From Yponomeuta sedellus (Eukaryota; Arthropoda; Insecta; Lepidoptera; Yponomeutidae): DNA of 64,000 bases. Below, one piece after another: positions 12,231-22,444 of the stretch. Numbering within the stretch: the stretch's first letter is position 1; each line of letters begins with the position of its first letter. The DNA lies in NCBI GenBank assembly GCA_934045075.1, contig OW203734.1:12770016-12834015 (forward strand). Reading direction: 5' to 3'. Under the pieces are notes generated by a model. That model made no database searches and was not told the DNA's origin. It saw nothing but the letters and a program-made list of their open reading frames with translations. Both the position numbers and the translations under genes were made by a program.

Positions 12231-12300
12231 TCAAGAGATTTATTGGTCATCCATAATGCAGTGATGGCACTGCATTATGGATGACCAATAAACCTCTTGA
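12231..12300. repeat. 33-bp arm hairpin with 4-nt loop
   Basis: The arms 12,231-12,263 and 12,268-12,300 match at 32 of 33 positions around the loop ATGG. The single mismatch would be a G-U pair in RNA. An arm contains TTGGTCATCCATAATGCAGTG. No flanking duplication is seen. Confidence 0.85.
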
Positions 12301-12644
12301 ACATATTTCGGCTTCTCATAAAAAAATGCAAACGTTTATACAATTTCCCGCTATCACTCTTATTATTAGGTACCCAACTGCGCCGGAATGATAGTTATGT
12401 TTTTCAGTATGTATATTTCTATGTAACGTTCTGTAGCCTTAAACGGCTTGATGGATTTTAGCTTGAGAGACGTCGTCGATTCGTCTTAAGACCGACACTG
12501 AGAAGTACACTGGGTATAGAAAAATATTAAAAACTATTTGCTTATATGAACCATTTCGTACGTAGTAAGGGTTCTTTATATCACCTCTTACAACCTCTCG
12601 TTTTTTTATGTTAAAATAAACTGATGTCATTTTCTCCAATGTAA

Positions 12645-12895
12645 AATAAATAAAAATAAATAAATATTCATGGACATATTACACAGATCTCGTTAGCCCT
12701 ATACTAAGTTCAACTAAATGACTTGTGTTATAGGTGCTAACTCGGCGATAGATTTAATACAATATATACATAGATAACATCCAAGATCCGAGACAAACTA
12801 GAAAAGTTCGTTTCCTAGTTTGACCCGGCCGGGGATCGAACCCGAGACCTTCGGTTTTACAGTCAGCGTGCCAAACCGCTACGCCACCGAGGTGG
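12645..12895 (-). mobile_element. tRNA-derived SINE, classic 5' head and AT-rich tail
   Basis: On the - strand the element starts with a tRNA-like head (CTCGGTGGCGTAGCGGTTTG as A-box region and GGGTTCGATCCCCGG as B box), continues with the body CTAGTTTGTCTCGG and ATCTATCGCCGAGTTAGCACC, and ends in TCCATGAATATTTATTTATT. This is the normal SINE order, head first and tail last. A second copy lies on the + strand at 51,365-51,680. Confidence 0.8.
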
Positions 12896-13415
12896 ACAAG
12901 TATATGTCTAAGTATATGTTTAAGTATATGTCTGAGAAATGAATTTTTCTGAGTAATTCAGTCGTCAAGGTTTTATGTACATTTATAAAAAAAATACTCA
13001 ATAAAAGTGAGTAGGCTCCGGCCTCGGAGGAACGGTGGGCTTACTTGGTGGGATGTAGAGTCGACATCTGATTAACCTTAACAATTTCATTGCAAAATCG
13101 CCCATAATGTGACCGAGTAAAATGTTTAAGTACATGATCCTCCCGAGAAGGATCCCAGCTGTGTAATTACAATCTTACTGTCTTACTTCCTTTTTAATAT
13201 ATATTTATAATACCTATGTTGTAATAGTTTATTAGTATAGATAGATAGATAGATAGAGAACACTTTTATATATATTTTTATAAATATTTTGTCTTTTTAT
13301 ATATAATTATTATGTATGATAATTGATAAGTATTTAGTGTATATTTACTTACTTATATATTCTATGCACTTATTGAGTATTTGTCAGCTTATCTAATTTT
13401 AACAAAGTATTTCTT

Positions 13416-13910
13416 ACACTATTTTTATTTTTAATGCACTAACCCGTGCTAAGGAACAAATTTAAAAACCTATTTAGAGGCTAAAAATTTCACCCATGCC
13501 GGGATTCGAACCCGCAACCTCTGGCTATCCGTACCAGCGCTCCACCAATTGAGCCAATGGGCGACTCACGGCATCAGTGAAATTTCGAACCTCTTTACAA
13601 TATTCTCTGTATTACGTACAGGCAGCGACATCTGACTTAATGCAATTTGCTTAAGTCAGATGTCGCTGTCTGTACGTAGTACAGAGACTTAATGCAATTT
13701 GCTTAAGTCAGATGTCGCTGCCTGTACGTAATACAGAGAATATTGTAAAGAGGTTCGAAATTTCACTGATGCCGTGAGTCGCCCATTGGCTCAATTGGTG
13801 GAGCGCTGGTACGGATAGCCAGAGGTTGCGGGTTCGAATCCCGGCATGGGTGAAATTTTTAGCCTCTAAATAGGTTTTTAAATTTGTTCCTTAGCACGGG
13901 TTAGTGCATT
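13416..13910. repeat. Inverted arm and first direct unit of the composite
   Basis: Positions 13,416-13,640 are the reverse complement of the unit, from its A-rich tail (ACTATTTTTATTTTTAATGC) through the tRNA-like part to CGACATCTGACTTAA. The centre then turns: a partial direct copy ends in GTACAGAGA near 13,687 and a longer direct copy runs to 13,910. A transcript across this stretch would fold into a long, almost perfect duplex. The left arm ends exactly at the 12-bp target duplication. Confidence 0.8.
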
Positions 13911-13917
13911 ATCTCTG

Positions 13918-15891
13918 GTGATCAAAGAGGTGCCCAAGCCATGGCTCACAGATAATGTGCGACTTATGATGCGGTTGCGGAACTCTGCCCATTGCCGATT
14001 TAAATCTACAAAGCGCGAATCTCATAAGCAGTACTATCTGGAGCTTAAACATCTCGTTATTGAAGCTATCTATAATGAGAAGCGAGCCTACTTTGAGAAA
14101 TATATAAACGATAACTCCGTCGACTCCAAACAATTGTGGAAGAATTTGAAACGTATAGTTCTTCCCGCGAATAAAGATGACGAGCTGCCAACATTTTTTG
14201 ACAATCCTGATAAAATAAACGAGAACTTCCTCAATGTCCCAGGAAATGCTGATGTGACAATTTCAGACTTGACATATTACGAGTTTGGGCGTTGCGGCGA
14301 CAAGATCTTTAGCCTCCAACCAGTTACGGTTGAGAAAGTTGCGAAGGCGCTGACGGGCATACGCACTAGTGCAAAGGGAGTGGACCAAGTGACTATTGAC
14401 ATGATATTGCTGACTTTGCCGACGACTCTTGACATTCTGACTACTATTGTTAATATTAGCATTACGACCATGACCTTTCCGTCAATTTGGAAAATCGCAC
14501 AAGTGACGCCGCTTCCTAAAAAAACCATTCCTATACATTTCACAGACCTACGTCCCATCAGCATCCTTCCCTGTGCATCCAAGATACTCGAGAGAGTGGT
14601 ATGTGATCAGCTGTCGAAATACTTAGAGGACAATAGTATTCTGCCAGAACTGCAGTCGGGTTTTCGCAAGGGTCGATCGACCGTCACCGCACTACTCGAT
14701 GTAGTTGACGACATTCTTCATGCAAGAGATGTTGGCCGTAGCACTCTACTGGTTTTACTAGATTTTTCTAGGGCTTTCGACAGCATAAGCATCCCTCTCC
14801 TGTTATCGAAGATGTCGTATTACGGATTTGATACAGCTACGGTGAAATGGTTTGACAGTTACCTCACCGACCGGGCACAATCAGTCGGACTTAAGAAAAT
14901 GGCTGGTGGGACGCTGTGGTCGTCCCTACGTCTCCTGACACGGGGAGTGCCACAGGGTTCCATTTTAGGACCGTTGCTTTTTATACTGTATAGTGCCGAT
15001 ATTACTGATAGTATAAAGAGTAGTGACCATTACCACTTGTACGCTGACGACGTTCAGTTATACACGTCAAGTGCCCCATTGGACACAGCTGTTGCAGTAC
15101 GTAATATAAATTTGGATCTCGATCGTATTGCTGCCTGGTCGAGAAGGAACTGTCTTGTCCTGAATCCTGGTAAGTCCAAGTACATAGTACTTGGAACTAA
15201 AAATCAAATTCGTAATACGCTGGAAGTCCTTGCGACAAATTATGTAGCTATTGAGGGTCAACCCATAGCACGGGTGGAGGAGGCATGTAATCTCGGCCTA
15301 CTTATTGATCCTGAGTTGCGCTTTGAGAAGCACATAGTGCGGGTTGTGAGTAACTGCTTCTACCGTCTTAAGTTACTATACAGTATACGTGATTACCTAA
15401 GTGTGGATTTGCGTGTCCACCTTTGTGAATCGCTTGTTTTGTCTAGGCTGAACTACTGTGATGTTGTCATCCATGGTTGCATACTTGGTCGAACAAAAAG
15501 GCTTATACAGCGTGTGCAAAACGCATGTGCACGCTATTGCTTCCAGATCCCACCCCGCTCCCACATCACTCCGTACCTATGTGGTGCAAATCTGCTAAAC
15601 ATGCAGGCGCGCAGACAACTGCACCTTGCCACGTTGCTGTTCGGTGTTGTACGTTATGAGACCCCTCTTTATTTATTTAAAAAGCTCACTTGGTCTAGTC
15701 AGGCCAGGTATTACAAAGTAAGGGCCATTCTACCACAGCATCGAACGGCAGCGTTCCGAGGCAGTTTCAGATTTGCGGCATCTAAGTGCTGGAATGATAT
15801 TCCTCCTCCAATCCATGCTGCGACTGGTAGGCACGCTTTCAGACGAAAGTTTGGAGCGTATTTGCTGGAAATGCAGAAGTCCTATCCTTAA
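13918..15891 (+). CDS. Non-LTR retrotransposon reverse transcriptase, endonuclease missing
   Basis: This is a 657-codon open frame without stops. The first 130 residues are the linker that normally follows the endonuclease (KPWLTDNVRLMMRLRN). The RT palm follows: LRPISILPCASKILERVV, SGFRKGRSTVTALLD, FSRAFD at residues 283-288, GVPQGSILGPLLF from residue 343 and the catalytic YADD at 375-378, so all key aspartates are kept. The C-terminal part (LSRLNYCDVVIHG, RVQNACARYCF, RSHITPYL, KCWNDIPPPI) is of CR1/L2-Jockey type. It normally copies its own RNA at a nicked target. The start codon is uncertain because upstream coding sequence was lost on insertion. The unbroken frame suggests a fairly young copy. 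Confidence 0.85.
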   Translation: MIKEVPKPWLTDNVRLMMRLRNSAHCRFKSTKRESHKQYYLELKHLVIEAIYNEKRAYFEKYINDNSVDSKQLWKNLKRIVLPANKDDELPTFFDNPDKINENFLNVPGNADVTISDLTYYEFGRCGDKIFSLQPVTVEKVAKALTGIRTSAKGVDQVTIDMILLTLPTTLDILTTIVNISITTMTFPSIWKIAQVTPLPKKTIPIHFTDLRPISILPCASKILERVVCDQLSKYLEDNSILPELQSGFRKGRSTVTALLDVVDDILHARDVGRSTLLVLLDFSRAFDSISIPLLLSKMSYYGFDTATVKWFDSYLTDRAQSVGLKKMAGGTLWSSLRLLTRGVPQGSILGPLLFILYSADITDSIKSSDHYHLYADDVQLYTSSAPLDTAVAVRNINLDLDRIAAWSRRNCLVLNPGKSKYIVLGTKNQIRNTLEVLATNYVAIEGQPIARVEEACNLGLLIDPELRFEKHIVRVVSNCFYRLKLLYSIRDYLSVDLRVHLCESLVLSRLNYCDVVIHGCILGRTKRLIQRVQNACARYCFQIPPRSHITPYLCGANLLNMQARRQLHLATLLFGVVRYETPLYLFKKLTWSSQARYYKVRAILPQHRTAAFRGSFRFAASKCWNDIPPPIHAATGRHAFRRKFGAYLLEMQKSYP

Positions 15892-15914
15892 TCCAGCACT
15901 TCCCTTATTTTATT

Positions 15915-15915
<1 letters not shown>

Positions 15916-15956
<41 letters not shown>
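15916..15956. repeat. TA dinucleotide microsatellite
   Basis: About 20 TA units lie in the 3' UTR of the LINE, shortly after its stop codon. Confidence 0.9.
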
Positions 15957-15958
<2 letters not shown>

Positions 15959-16295
15959 TATCGTTATCAGGTTTATGTATTGTGGGATTTATATATCTGC
16001 TAGTTATGTTTATTTAATTTATTTGTATGTACGAGTATTTTTACTATATTTATAATGTGCAATTATTATTGTATTGTCCATAATATGTATTGTATTATTA
16101 TTATTGTAAATTGTACCGAGTAGCGGGGAACAAAAAAAAAACCGGGCCCAACTGAAAATCAGTTTTGCTGGTGATGTGTTATTCGCAGCACACACCAGCA
16201 ATGCATGCTGAGTTGGTGACATTTTTTTCTTGCCACGGAGGCACAATAGCTTGTTAGAAGATTTTACTGTTTTTTTTTTGTACTTCCTAATTGAT

Positions 16296-16379
16296 TATAC
16301 TATTTTTATTTTTAATGCACTAACCCGTGCTAAGGAACAAATTTAAAAAAATTTTTTAGCCTCTAAATAGGTTTTTAAA
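16296..16379 (-). mobile_element. Miniature copy of the snap-back element nested in the LINE 3' UTR
   Basis: The 84-bp insert lies between perfect 12-bp repeats TTCCTAATTGAT (16,284-16,295 and 16,380-16,391). It joins the family's A-rich tail end (on this strand ACTATTTTTATTTTTAATGC) straight to its other end (AGCCTCTAAATAGGTTTTT), with the tRNA-like middle deleted. It must be younger than the LINE, which in turn is younger than the array. Confidence 0.85.
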
Positions 16380-16470
16380 TTCCTAATTGATGTTCATCTT
16401 CCCCATTACTGTGTATTTTTATGTTTGTGCATTCGTGGCAATTTAAATAAATGTTTTCTTTCTTTCATTC

Positions 16471-19400
16471 ATTAAAAATAAAAATAGTGTAATCATGTGG
16501 GTACAGTGATATCGTTCCGATATTAAAACCTAACTACAAAGTAGGTGGTCGTGGCTGTAAGTAATGCAATTTGCTTAAGTCAGATGTCGCTGCCTGTACG
16601 TAATACAGAGAATATTGTAAAGAGGTTCGAAATTTCACTGATGCCGTGAGTCGCCCATTGGCTCAATTGGTGGAGCGCTGGTACGGATAGCCAGAGGTTG
16701 CGGGTTCGAATCCCGGCATGGGTGAAATTTTTAGCCTCTAAATAGGTTTTTAAATTTGTTCCTTAGCACGGGTTAGTGCATTAAAAATAAAAATAGTGTA
16801 ATCATGTGGGTACAGTGATATCGTTCCGATGTTAAAACCTAACTGCAAAGTAGGTGGTCGGGGCTGTAAGTAATGCAATTTGCTTAAGTCAGATGTCGCT
16901 GCCTGTACGTAATACAGAGAATATTGTAAAGAGGTTCGAAATTTCACTGATGCCGTGAGTCGCCCATTGGCTCAATTGGTGGAGCGCTGGTACGGATAGC
17001 CAGAGGTTGCTGGTTCGAATCCCGGCATGGGTGAAATTTTTAGCCTCTAAATAGGTTTTTAAATTTGTTCCTTAGCACGGGTTAGTGCATTAAAAATAAA
17101 AATAGTGTAATCATGTGGGTACAGTGATATCGTTCCGATGTTAAAACCTAACTGCAAAGTAGGTGGTCGGGGCTGTAAGTAATGCAATTTGCTTAAGTCA
17201 GATGTCGCTGCCTGTACGTAATACAGAGAATATTGTAAAGAGGTTCGAAATTTCACTGATGCCGTGAGTCGCCCATTGGCTCAATTGGTGGAGCGCTGGT
17301 ACGGATAGCCAGAGGTTGCGGGTTCGAATCCCGGCATGGGTGAAATTTTTAGCCTCTAAATAGGTTTTTAAATTTGTTCCTTAGCACGGGTTAGTGCATT
17401 AAAAATAAAAATAGTGTAATCATGTGGGTACAGTGATATCGTTCCGATATTAAAACCTAACTGCAAAGTAGGTGGTCGGGGCTGTAAGTAATGCAATTTG
17501 CTTAAGTCAGATGTCGCTGCCTGTACGTAATACAGAGAATATTGTAAAGAGGTTCGAAATTTCACTGATGCCGTGAGTCGCCCATTGGCTCAATTGGTGG
17601 AGCGCTGGTACGGATAGCCAGAGGTTGCGGGTTCGAATCCCGGCATGGGTGAAATTTTTAGCCTCTAAATAGGTTTTTAAATTTGTTCCTTAGCACGGGT
17701 TAGTGCATTAAAAATAAAAATAGTGTAATCATGTGGGTACAGTGATATCGTTCCGATATTAAAACCTAACTGCAAAGTAGGTGGTCGGGGCTGTAAGTAA
17801 TGCAATTTGCTTAAGTCAGATGTCGCTGCCTGTACGTAATACAGAGAATATTGTAAAGAGGTTCGAAATTTCACTGATGCCGTGAGTCGCCCATTGGCTC
17901 AATTGGTGGAGCGCTGGTACGGATAGCCAGAGGTTGCGGGTTCGAATCCCGGCATGGGTGAAATTTTTAGCCTCTAAATAGGTTTTTAAATTTGTTCCTT
18001 AGCACGGGTTAGTGCATTAAAAATAAAAATAGTGTAATCATGTGGGTACAGTGATATCGTTCCGATGTTAAAACCTAACTGCAAAGTAGGTGGTCGGGGC
18101 TGTAAGTAATGCAATTTGCTTAAGTCAGATGTCGCTGCCTGTACGTAATACAGAGAATATTGTAAAGAGGTTCGAAATTTCACTGATGCCGTGAGTCGCC
18201 CATTGGCTCAATTGGTGGAGCGCTGGTACGGATAGCCAGAAGTTGCGGGTTCGAATCCCGGCATGGGTGAAATTTTTAGCCTCTAAATAGGTTTTTAAAT
18301 TTGTTCCTTAGCACGGGTTAGTGCATTAAAAATAAAAATAGTGTAATCATGTGGGTACAGTGATATCGTTCCGATGTTAAAACCTAACTGCAAAGTAGGT
18401 GGTCGGGGCTGTAAGTAATGCAATTTGCTTAAGTCAGATGTCGCTGCCTGTACGTAATACAGAGAATATTGTAAAGAGGTTCGAAATTTCACTGATGCCG
18501 TGAGTCGCCCATTGGCTCAATTGGTGGAGCACTGGTACGGATAGCCAGAGGTTGCGGGTTCGAATCCCGGCATGGGTGAAATTTTTAGCCTCTAAATAGG
18601 TTTTTAAATTTGTTCCTTAGCACGGGTTAGTGCATTAAAAATAAAAATAGTGTAATCATGTGGGTACAGTGATATCGTTCCGATGTTAAAACCTAACTGC
18701 AAAGTAGGTGGTCGGGGTTGTAAGTAATGCAATTTGCTTAAGTCAGATGTCGCTGCCTGTACGTAATACAGAGAATATTGTAAAGAGGTTCGAAATTTCA
18801 CTGATGCCGTGAGTCGCCCATTGGCTCAATTGGTGGAGCGCTGGTACGGATAGCCAGAGGTTGCGGGTTCGAATCCCGGCATGGGTGAAATTTTTAGCCT
18901 CTAAATAGGTTTTTAAATTTGTTCCTTAGCACGGGTTAGTGCATTAAAAATAAAAATAGTGTAATCATGTGGGTACAGTGATATCGTTCCGATGTTAAAA
19001 CCTAACTGCAAAGTAGGTGGTCGGGGCTGTAAGTAATGCAATTTGCTTAAGTCAGATGTCGCTGCCTGTACGTAATACAGAGAATATTGTAAAGAGGTTC
19101 GAAATTTCACTGATGCCGTGAGTCGCCCATTGGCTCAATTGGTGGAGCGCTGGTACGGATAGCCAGAGGTTGCGGGTTCGAATCCCGGCATGGGTGAAAT
19201 TTTTAGCCTCTAAATAGGTTTTTAAATTTGTTCCTTAGCACGGGTTAGTGCATTAAAAATAAAAATAGTGTAATCATGTGGGTACAGTGATATCGTTCCG
19301 ATGTTAAAACCTAACTGCAAAGTAGGTGGTCGGGGCTGTAAGTAATGCAATTTGCTTAAGTCAGATGTCGCTGCCTGTACGTAATACAGAGAATATTGTA

Positions 19401-20459
19401 AAGAGGTTCGAAATTTCACTGATGCCGTGAGTCGCCCATTGGCTCAATTGGTGGAGCACTGGTACGGATAGCCAGAGGTTGCGGGTTCGAATCCCGGCAT
19501 GGGTGAAATTTTTAGCCTCTAAATAGGTTTTTAAATTTGTTCCTTAGCACGGGTTAGTGCATTAAAAATAAAAATAGTGTAATCATGTGGGTACAGTGAT
19601 ATCGTTCCGATGTTAAAACCTAACTGCAAAGTAGGTGGTCGGGGTTGTAAGTAATGCAATTTGCTTAAGTCAGATGTCGCTGCCTGTACGTAATACAGAG
19701 AATATTGTAAAGAGGTTCGAAATTTCACTGATGCCGTGAGTCGCCCATTGGCTCAATTGGTGGAGCGCTGGTACGGATAGCCAGAGGTTGCGGGTTCGAA
19801 TCCCGGCATGGGTGAAATTTTTAGCCTCTAAATATGTTTTTAAATTTGTTCCTTAGCACGGGTTAGTGCATTAAAAATAAAAATAGTGTAATCATGTGGG
19901 TACAGTGATATCGTTCCGATGTTAAAACCTAACTGCAAAGTAGGTGGTCGGGGCTGTAAGTAATGCAATTTGCTTAAGTCAGATGTCGCTGCCTGTACGT
20001 AATACAGAGAATATTGTAAAGAGGTTCGAAATTTCACTGATGCCGTGAGTCGCCCATTGGCTCAATTGGTGGAGCACTGGTACGGATAGCCAGAGGTTGC
20101 GGGTTCGAATCCCGGCATGGGTGAAATTTTTAGCCTCTAAATAGGTTTTTAAATTTGTTCCTTAGCACGGGTTAGTGCATTAAAAATAAAAATAGTGTAA
20201 TCATGTGGGTACAGTGATATCGTTCCGATGTTAAAACCTAACTGCAAAGTAGGTGGTCGGGGTTGTAAGTAATGCAATTTGCTTAAGTCAGATGTCGCTG
20301 CCTGTACGTAATACAGAGAATATTGTAAAGAGGTTCGAAATTTCACTGATGCCGTGAGTCGCCCATTGGCTCAATTGGTAGAGCGCTGGTACGGATAGCC
20401 AGAGGTTGCGGGTTCGAATCCCGGCATGGGTGAAATTTTTAGCCTCTAAATAGGTTTTT
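16471..20459 (+). repeat. Tandem array of 309-bp units, 12 full and one partial
   Basis: Units start at 16,471 and every 309 bp up to 20,179; the last stops at 20,459. Each holds, in order, the A-rich block ATTAAAAATAAAAATAG, a unique part, the palindrome-like TGCAATTTGCTTAAG, GACATCTGAC-type sequence, a tRNA-like segment with A and B boxes, and a T5 run. Copies differ at only a few positions. Two of these, GAGCACTGG and the next unit's GGGGTTGTAAG, occur together three times (near 18,528, 19,455 and 20,073), so blocks of more than one unit have been copied. A repeated 65-codon frame on the - strand is a shadow of the repeat. Confidence 0.9.
16653..16724 (+). promoter_or_regulatory. tRNA-like pol III promoter of each array unit (first example)
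   Basis: An A box TGGCTCAATTGG at 16,659-16,670 and a B box GGTTCGAATCC at 16,703-16,713 lie in a 72-nt cloverleaf. Acceptor arms CCCAT/ATGGG and anticodon arms pair; loop position 33 is C, so it should not decode. A T5 run, the pol III stop signal, follows within 8 nt. The same layout recurs at +309 in every unit, for example 16,962-17,033 and 17,271-17,342. A short stable RNA of about 80 nt could be made from each unit; this is inference. Confidence 0.7.
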
Positions 20460-20471
20460 AAAGTATTTCTT

Positions 20472-22165
20472 CTTCTGTTTGTTTCGAATGCCTACCATTT
20501 AATTTCTTGCACCACCTGTGGTTGACTGGTAGAAAATGCTTATAGCAGTAAGTCGCCGGCACATTGCCATTGTATTTTTTTTTACTTATGTGCAATAAAC
20601 GTATTAATAATAATAATAAAGGCCGACATTCCGTCGACGGTACGGTACCGCAATAACAAGCAAATATGTGGGTAGGTGTGAAACGACTTACATAACGCGC
20701 GAGAGGAAGTATTAAAAACGCGCTCCGAACAGCTGTTTTCATTTCATTACTTTTTAAAGTGCGTTGACGACATCAGAAGAAATCCTTTGAAATAGAAAAG
20801 GTAATAATCCTGAAGGAATTAGATTATTATTTTTTATTTTAAAAACGACCGTTTTTAGCATAAATGCTCACTGATAAAGATAAGTTAATAAAAATGAGAG
20901 TAAGAGAATAAGATAATAAAAATCAGTCGAGCGTCATAAAAATTACTATTAACATAATTGAGAGATTGTACTGTGGTATTGATCTATTTCTCAAATGGCA
21001 TGTTTCTGTATATTTCCATGTCTGTGATTTCCATGACTGATTACCATAGAACAGGGAATCTGAGTGCGAAAACGAAATACCCAAATGCTACATCCCCTTT
21101 ATGTGATATATATAACTTATAACTCTGCCATGATCCCCGTAAATATTCCATTTTTGTACACAGACGTATGCAATTAAGGATACATAATTAAGGATGCATA
21201 AGGCTCTGTGCGCTGATCCCAAACCAGGATATTATTTACCCAACATCACTTTGCAACTGCATCGGTGCAACCTAATGTATTTCGGATTCTTATTAAGAGG
21301 GAATCATATACGACATTCCAACCTAAACGTTTAGGTACTGGTAACTTTAGGCCGCGTGTATTAATTTACTTCCCTAAATGACAATTAAAAATGCCTAATA
21401 CTAGGCATTAACTAACCCACAGCACGCCAAAGTAATGTCTAATGTTCCATGGTTAAACTAAGATAAAAGAAATGTTTGAAAATCTAATAACGAAGCACTA
21501 CCTAAATACAAGAACTTTATAACAACCTTGCCTAAGTAAGGTGTAGTCCTGTTCTTACGGCAGTACTGATTAAGTTAGTATAAGCTTTGAAACATAAATT
21601 AAAATAATACCAGTACAATGTACCAACAAACTGTATTGAAAGTTTGGTACTGACATTTGTTTTATAAAGTATAGCTAAACTAAAAAAATATTTCTAAAGG
21701 TAATGAAGGTTAAGTGTAGTGAAATCTGAATTAGAACCTGCACTGGTGTCCTTAATATCAGTATGTATGTAGGACCAAAGCTCGCATTTAGTCGAGAAAA
21801 GGATGCCATGCAAGTTCGCACTGATAAAACGTCAATGGACACACCTACATCCATACATTCATACCCGAGCAAGGTTGTGGAGTAATTACGTTATTGCAAA
21901 GGAGGTACGATTCCTGACCTACCTTCGTATTCGTGGGTAAATAAAAGGTTAGCTGTAAAATTCGCAATTTCTATATGCCTTTAATTAGAATTTATAAAAA
22001 AAAATACTTACTTTATTGCACTCATAAAAGACATACTTAAAACACAAAATCATTATCGACATTTTCCATACCTTTTAAAACTTTACAGAAGTCTGAAAGA
22101 CTCAAATTGTTAGCAAAATTTTAAGGAAATGCTCTCGCTAAACAATTATATTAATAATTTAAAAG
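20472..22165. other. Gene-free sequence
   Basis: I see no exon, RNA gene or recognised repeat. The first part, up to 20,760, is richer in CG than its surroundings but shows no conserved coding frame. Confidence 0.4.
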
Positions 22166-22197
22166 TTATGGTGGAACATTAATATGTTCCACCATAA
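22166..22197. repeat. Short tight hairpin, 14-bp arms
   Basis: TTATGGTGGAACAT and its exact complement surround TAAT. Confidence 0.8.
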
Positions 22198-22208
22198 TCG
22201 CTAATGCG

Positions 22209-22438
22209 ATTTTAAAAACCTGTTTAGAGGCTAAACATTCTACCCATGCCGGGGCTCGAACCCGCGACCTCTGGCTATCCGTGCCAGCGCTCTATCCAAC
22301 TGAGCTAATGGGCGACTCACCGGCATCAGTGAAATTTCGAACCTCTTTACACTATTCTCCGTATTACGTACAGGCAGCGACATCGGGCTGAAGTCGATTG
22401 CATCACTTACAGCCCCGACTACCTACTTTGCAGTTCTG
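22209..22438 (-). mobile_element. tRNA-like element copy, single arm
   Basis: The - strand carries the core of the 309-bp unit: GTAGTCGGGGCTGTAAGTG, GTCGCTGCCTGTACGTAAT, a tRNA-like segment with A box TAGCTCAGTTGG and B box GGTTCGAGCCC, and the end TTTAGCCTCTAAACAGG. It is about 15 percent diverged from the array units by eye. There is no inverted arm and no clear target duplication. Confidence 0.75.
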
Positions 22439-22444
22439 CTTTGC

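Larger units (their letters stand above)
13911..16469 (+). mobile_element. CR1/Jockey-like LINE, 5'-truncated, inserted in the repeat array
   Basis: The 309-bp unit is interrupted after GTGCATT at 13,910 and resumes with CATTAAAAATAAAAATAG at 16,470, leaving CATT on both sides as a possible 4-bp duplication. The insert holds the RT open frame, a 3' UTR with a TA microsatellite, a nested miniature element, an AATAAA at 16,446-16,451 and a CTTTCTTTC tail. The endonuclease domain is missing, so the copy is 5'-truncated and cannot move by itself. Confidence 0.8.
13416..20459. mobile_element. Composite snap-back tandem element with 12-bp target duplication
   Basis: The whole 7-kb block lies between two perfect copies of AAAGTATTTCTT (13,404-13,415 and 20,460-20,471). 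Inside, in order, are an inverted arm, a short partial unit, the first direct unit, a LINE inserted into that unit, and 12 full plus one partial 309-bp direct units. The single duplication implies that the inverted arm and at least one direct unit entered together. The array may have grown later by unequal exchange or been inserted as a multimer. Five further copies elsewhere in the window show the same ends. Confidence 0.8.

Noticed and set aside
13620..13780. Hammerhead ribozyme in the repeat unit, suggested by CTGATG next to GAAA
   Set aside because: The order and spacing of CTGATG, GAAA and a cleavage triplet do not fit a hammerhead fold by eye. A covariance-model search would settle it.
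16653..16724. Genuine tRNA gene cluster
   Set aside because: The anticodon loop has no U33, the T arm and the base of the acceptor stem have mismatches, and the same sequence occurs as a mobile element elsewhere in the window.
16750..20346. Twelve identical 65-codon frames on the - strand
   Set aside because: They recur exactly every 309 bp because the DNA unit repeats. The frame runs antisense through the tail and core of the mobile unit and matches no protein.
16471..20459. CRISPR-like array
   Set aside because: Units are contiguous 309-bp repeats without unique spacers, in a eukaryotic genome with introns.
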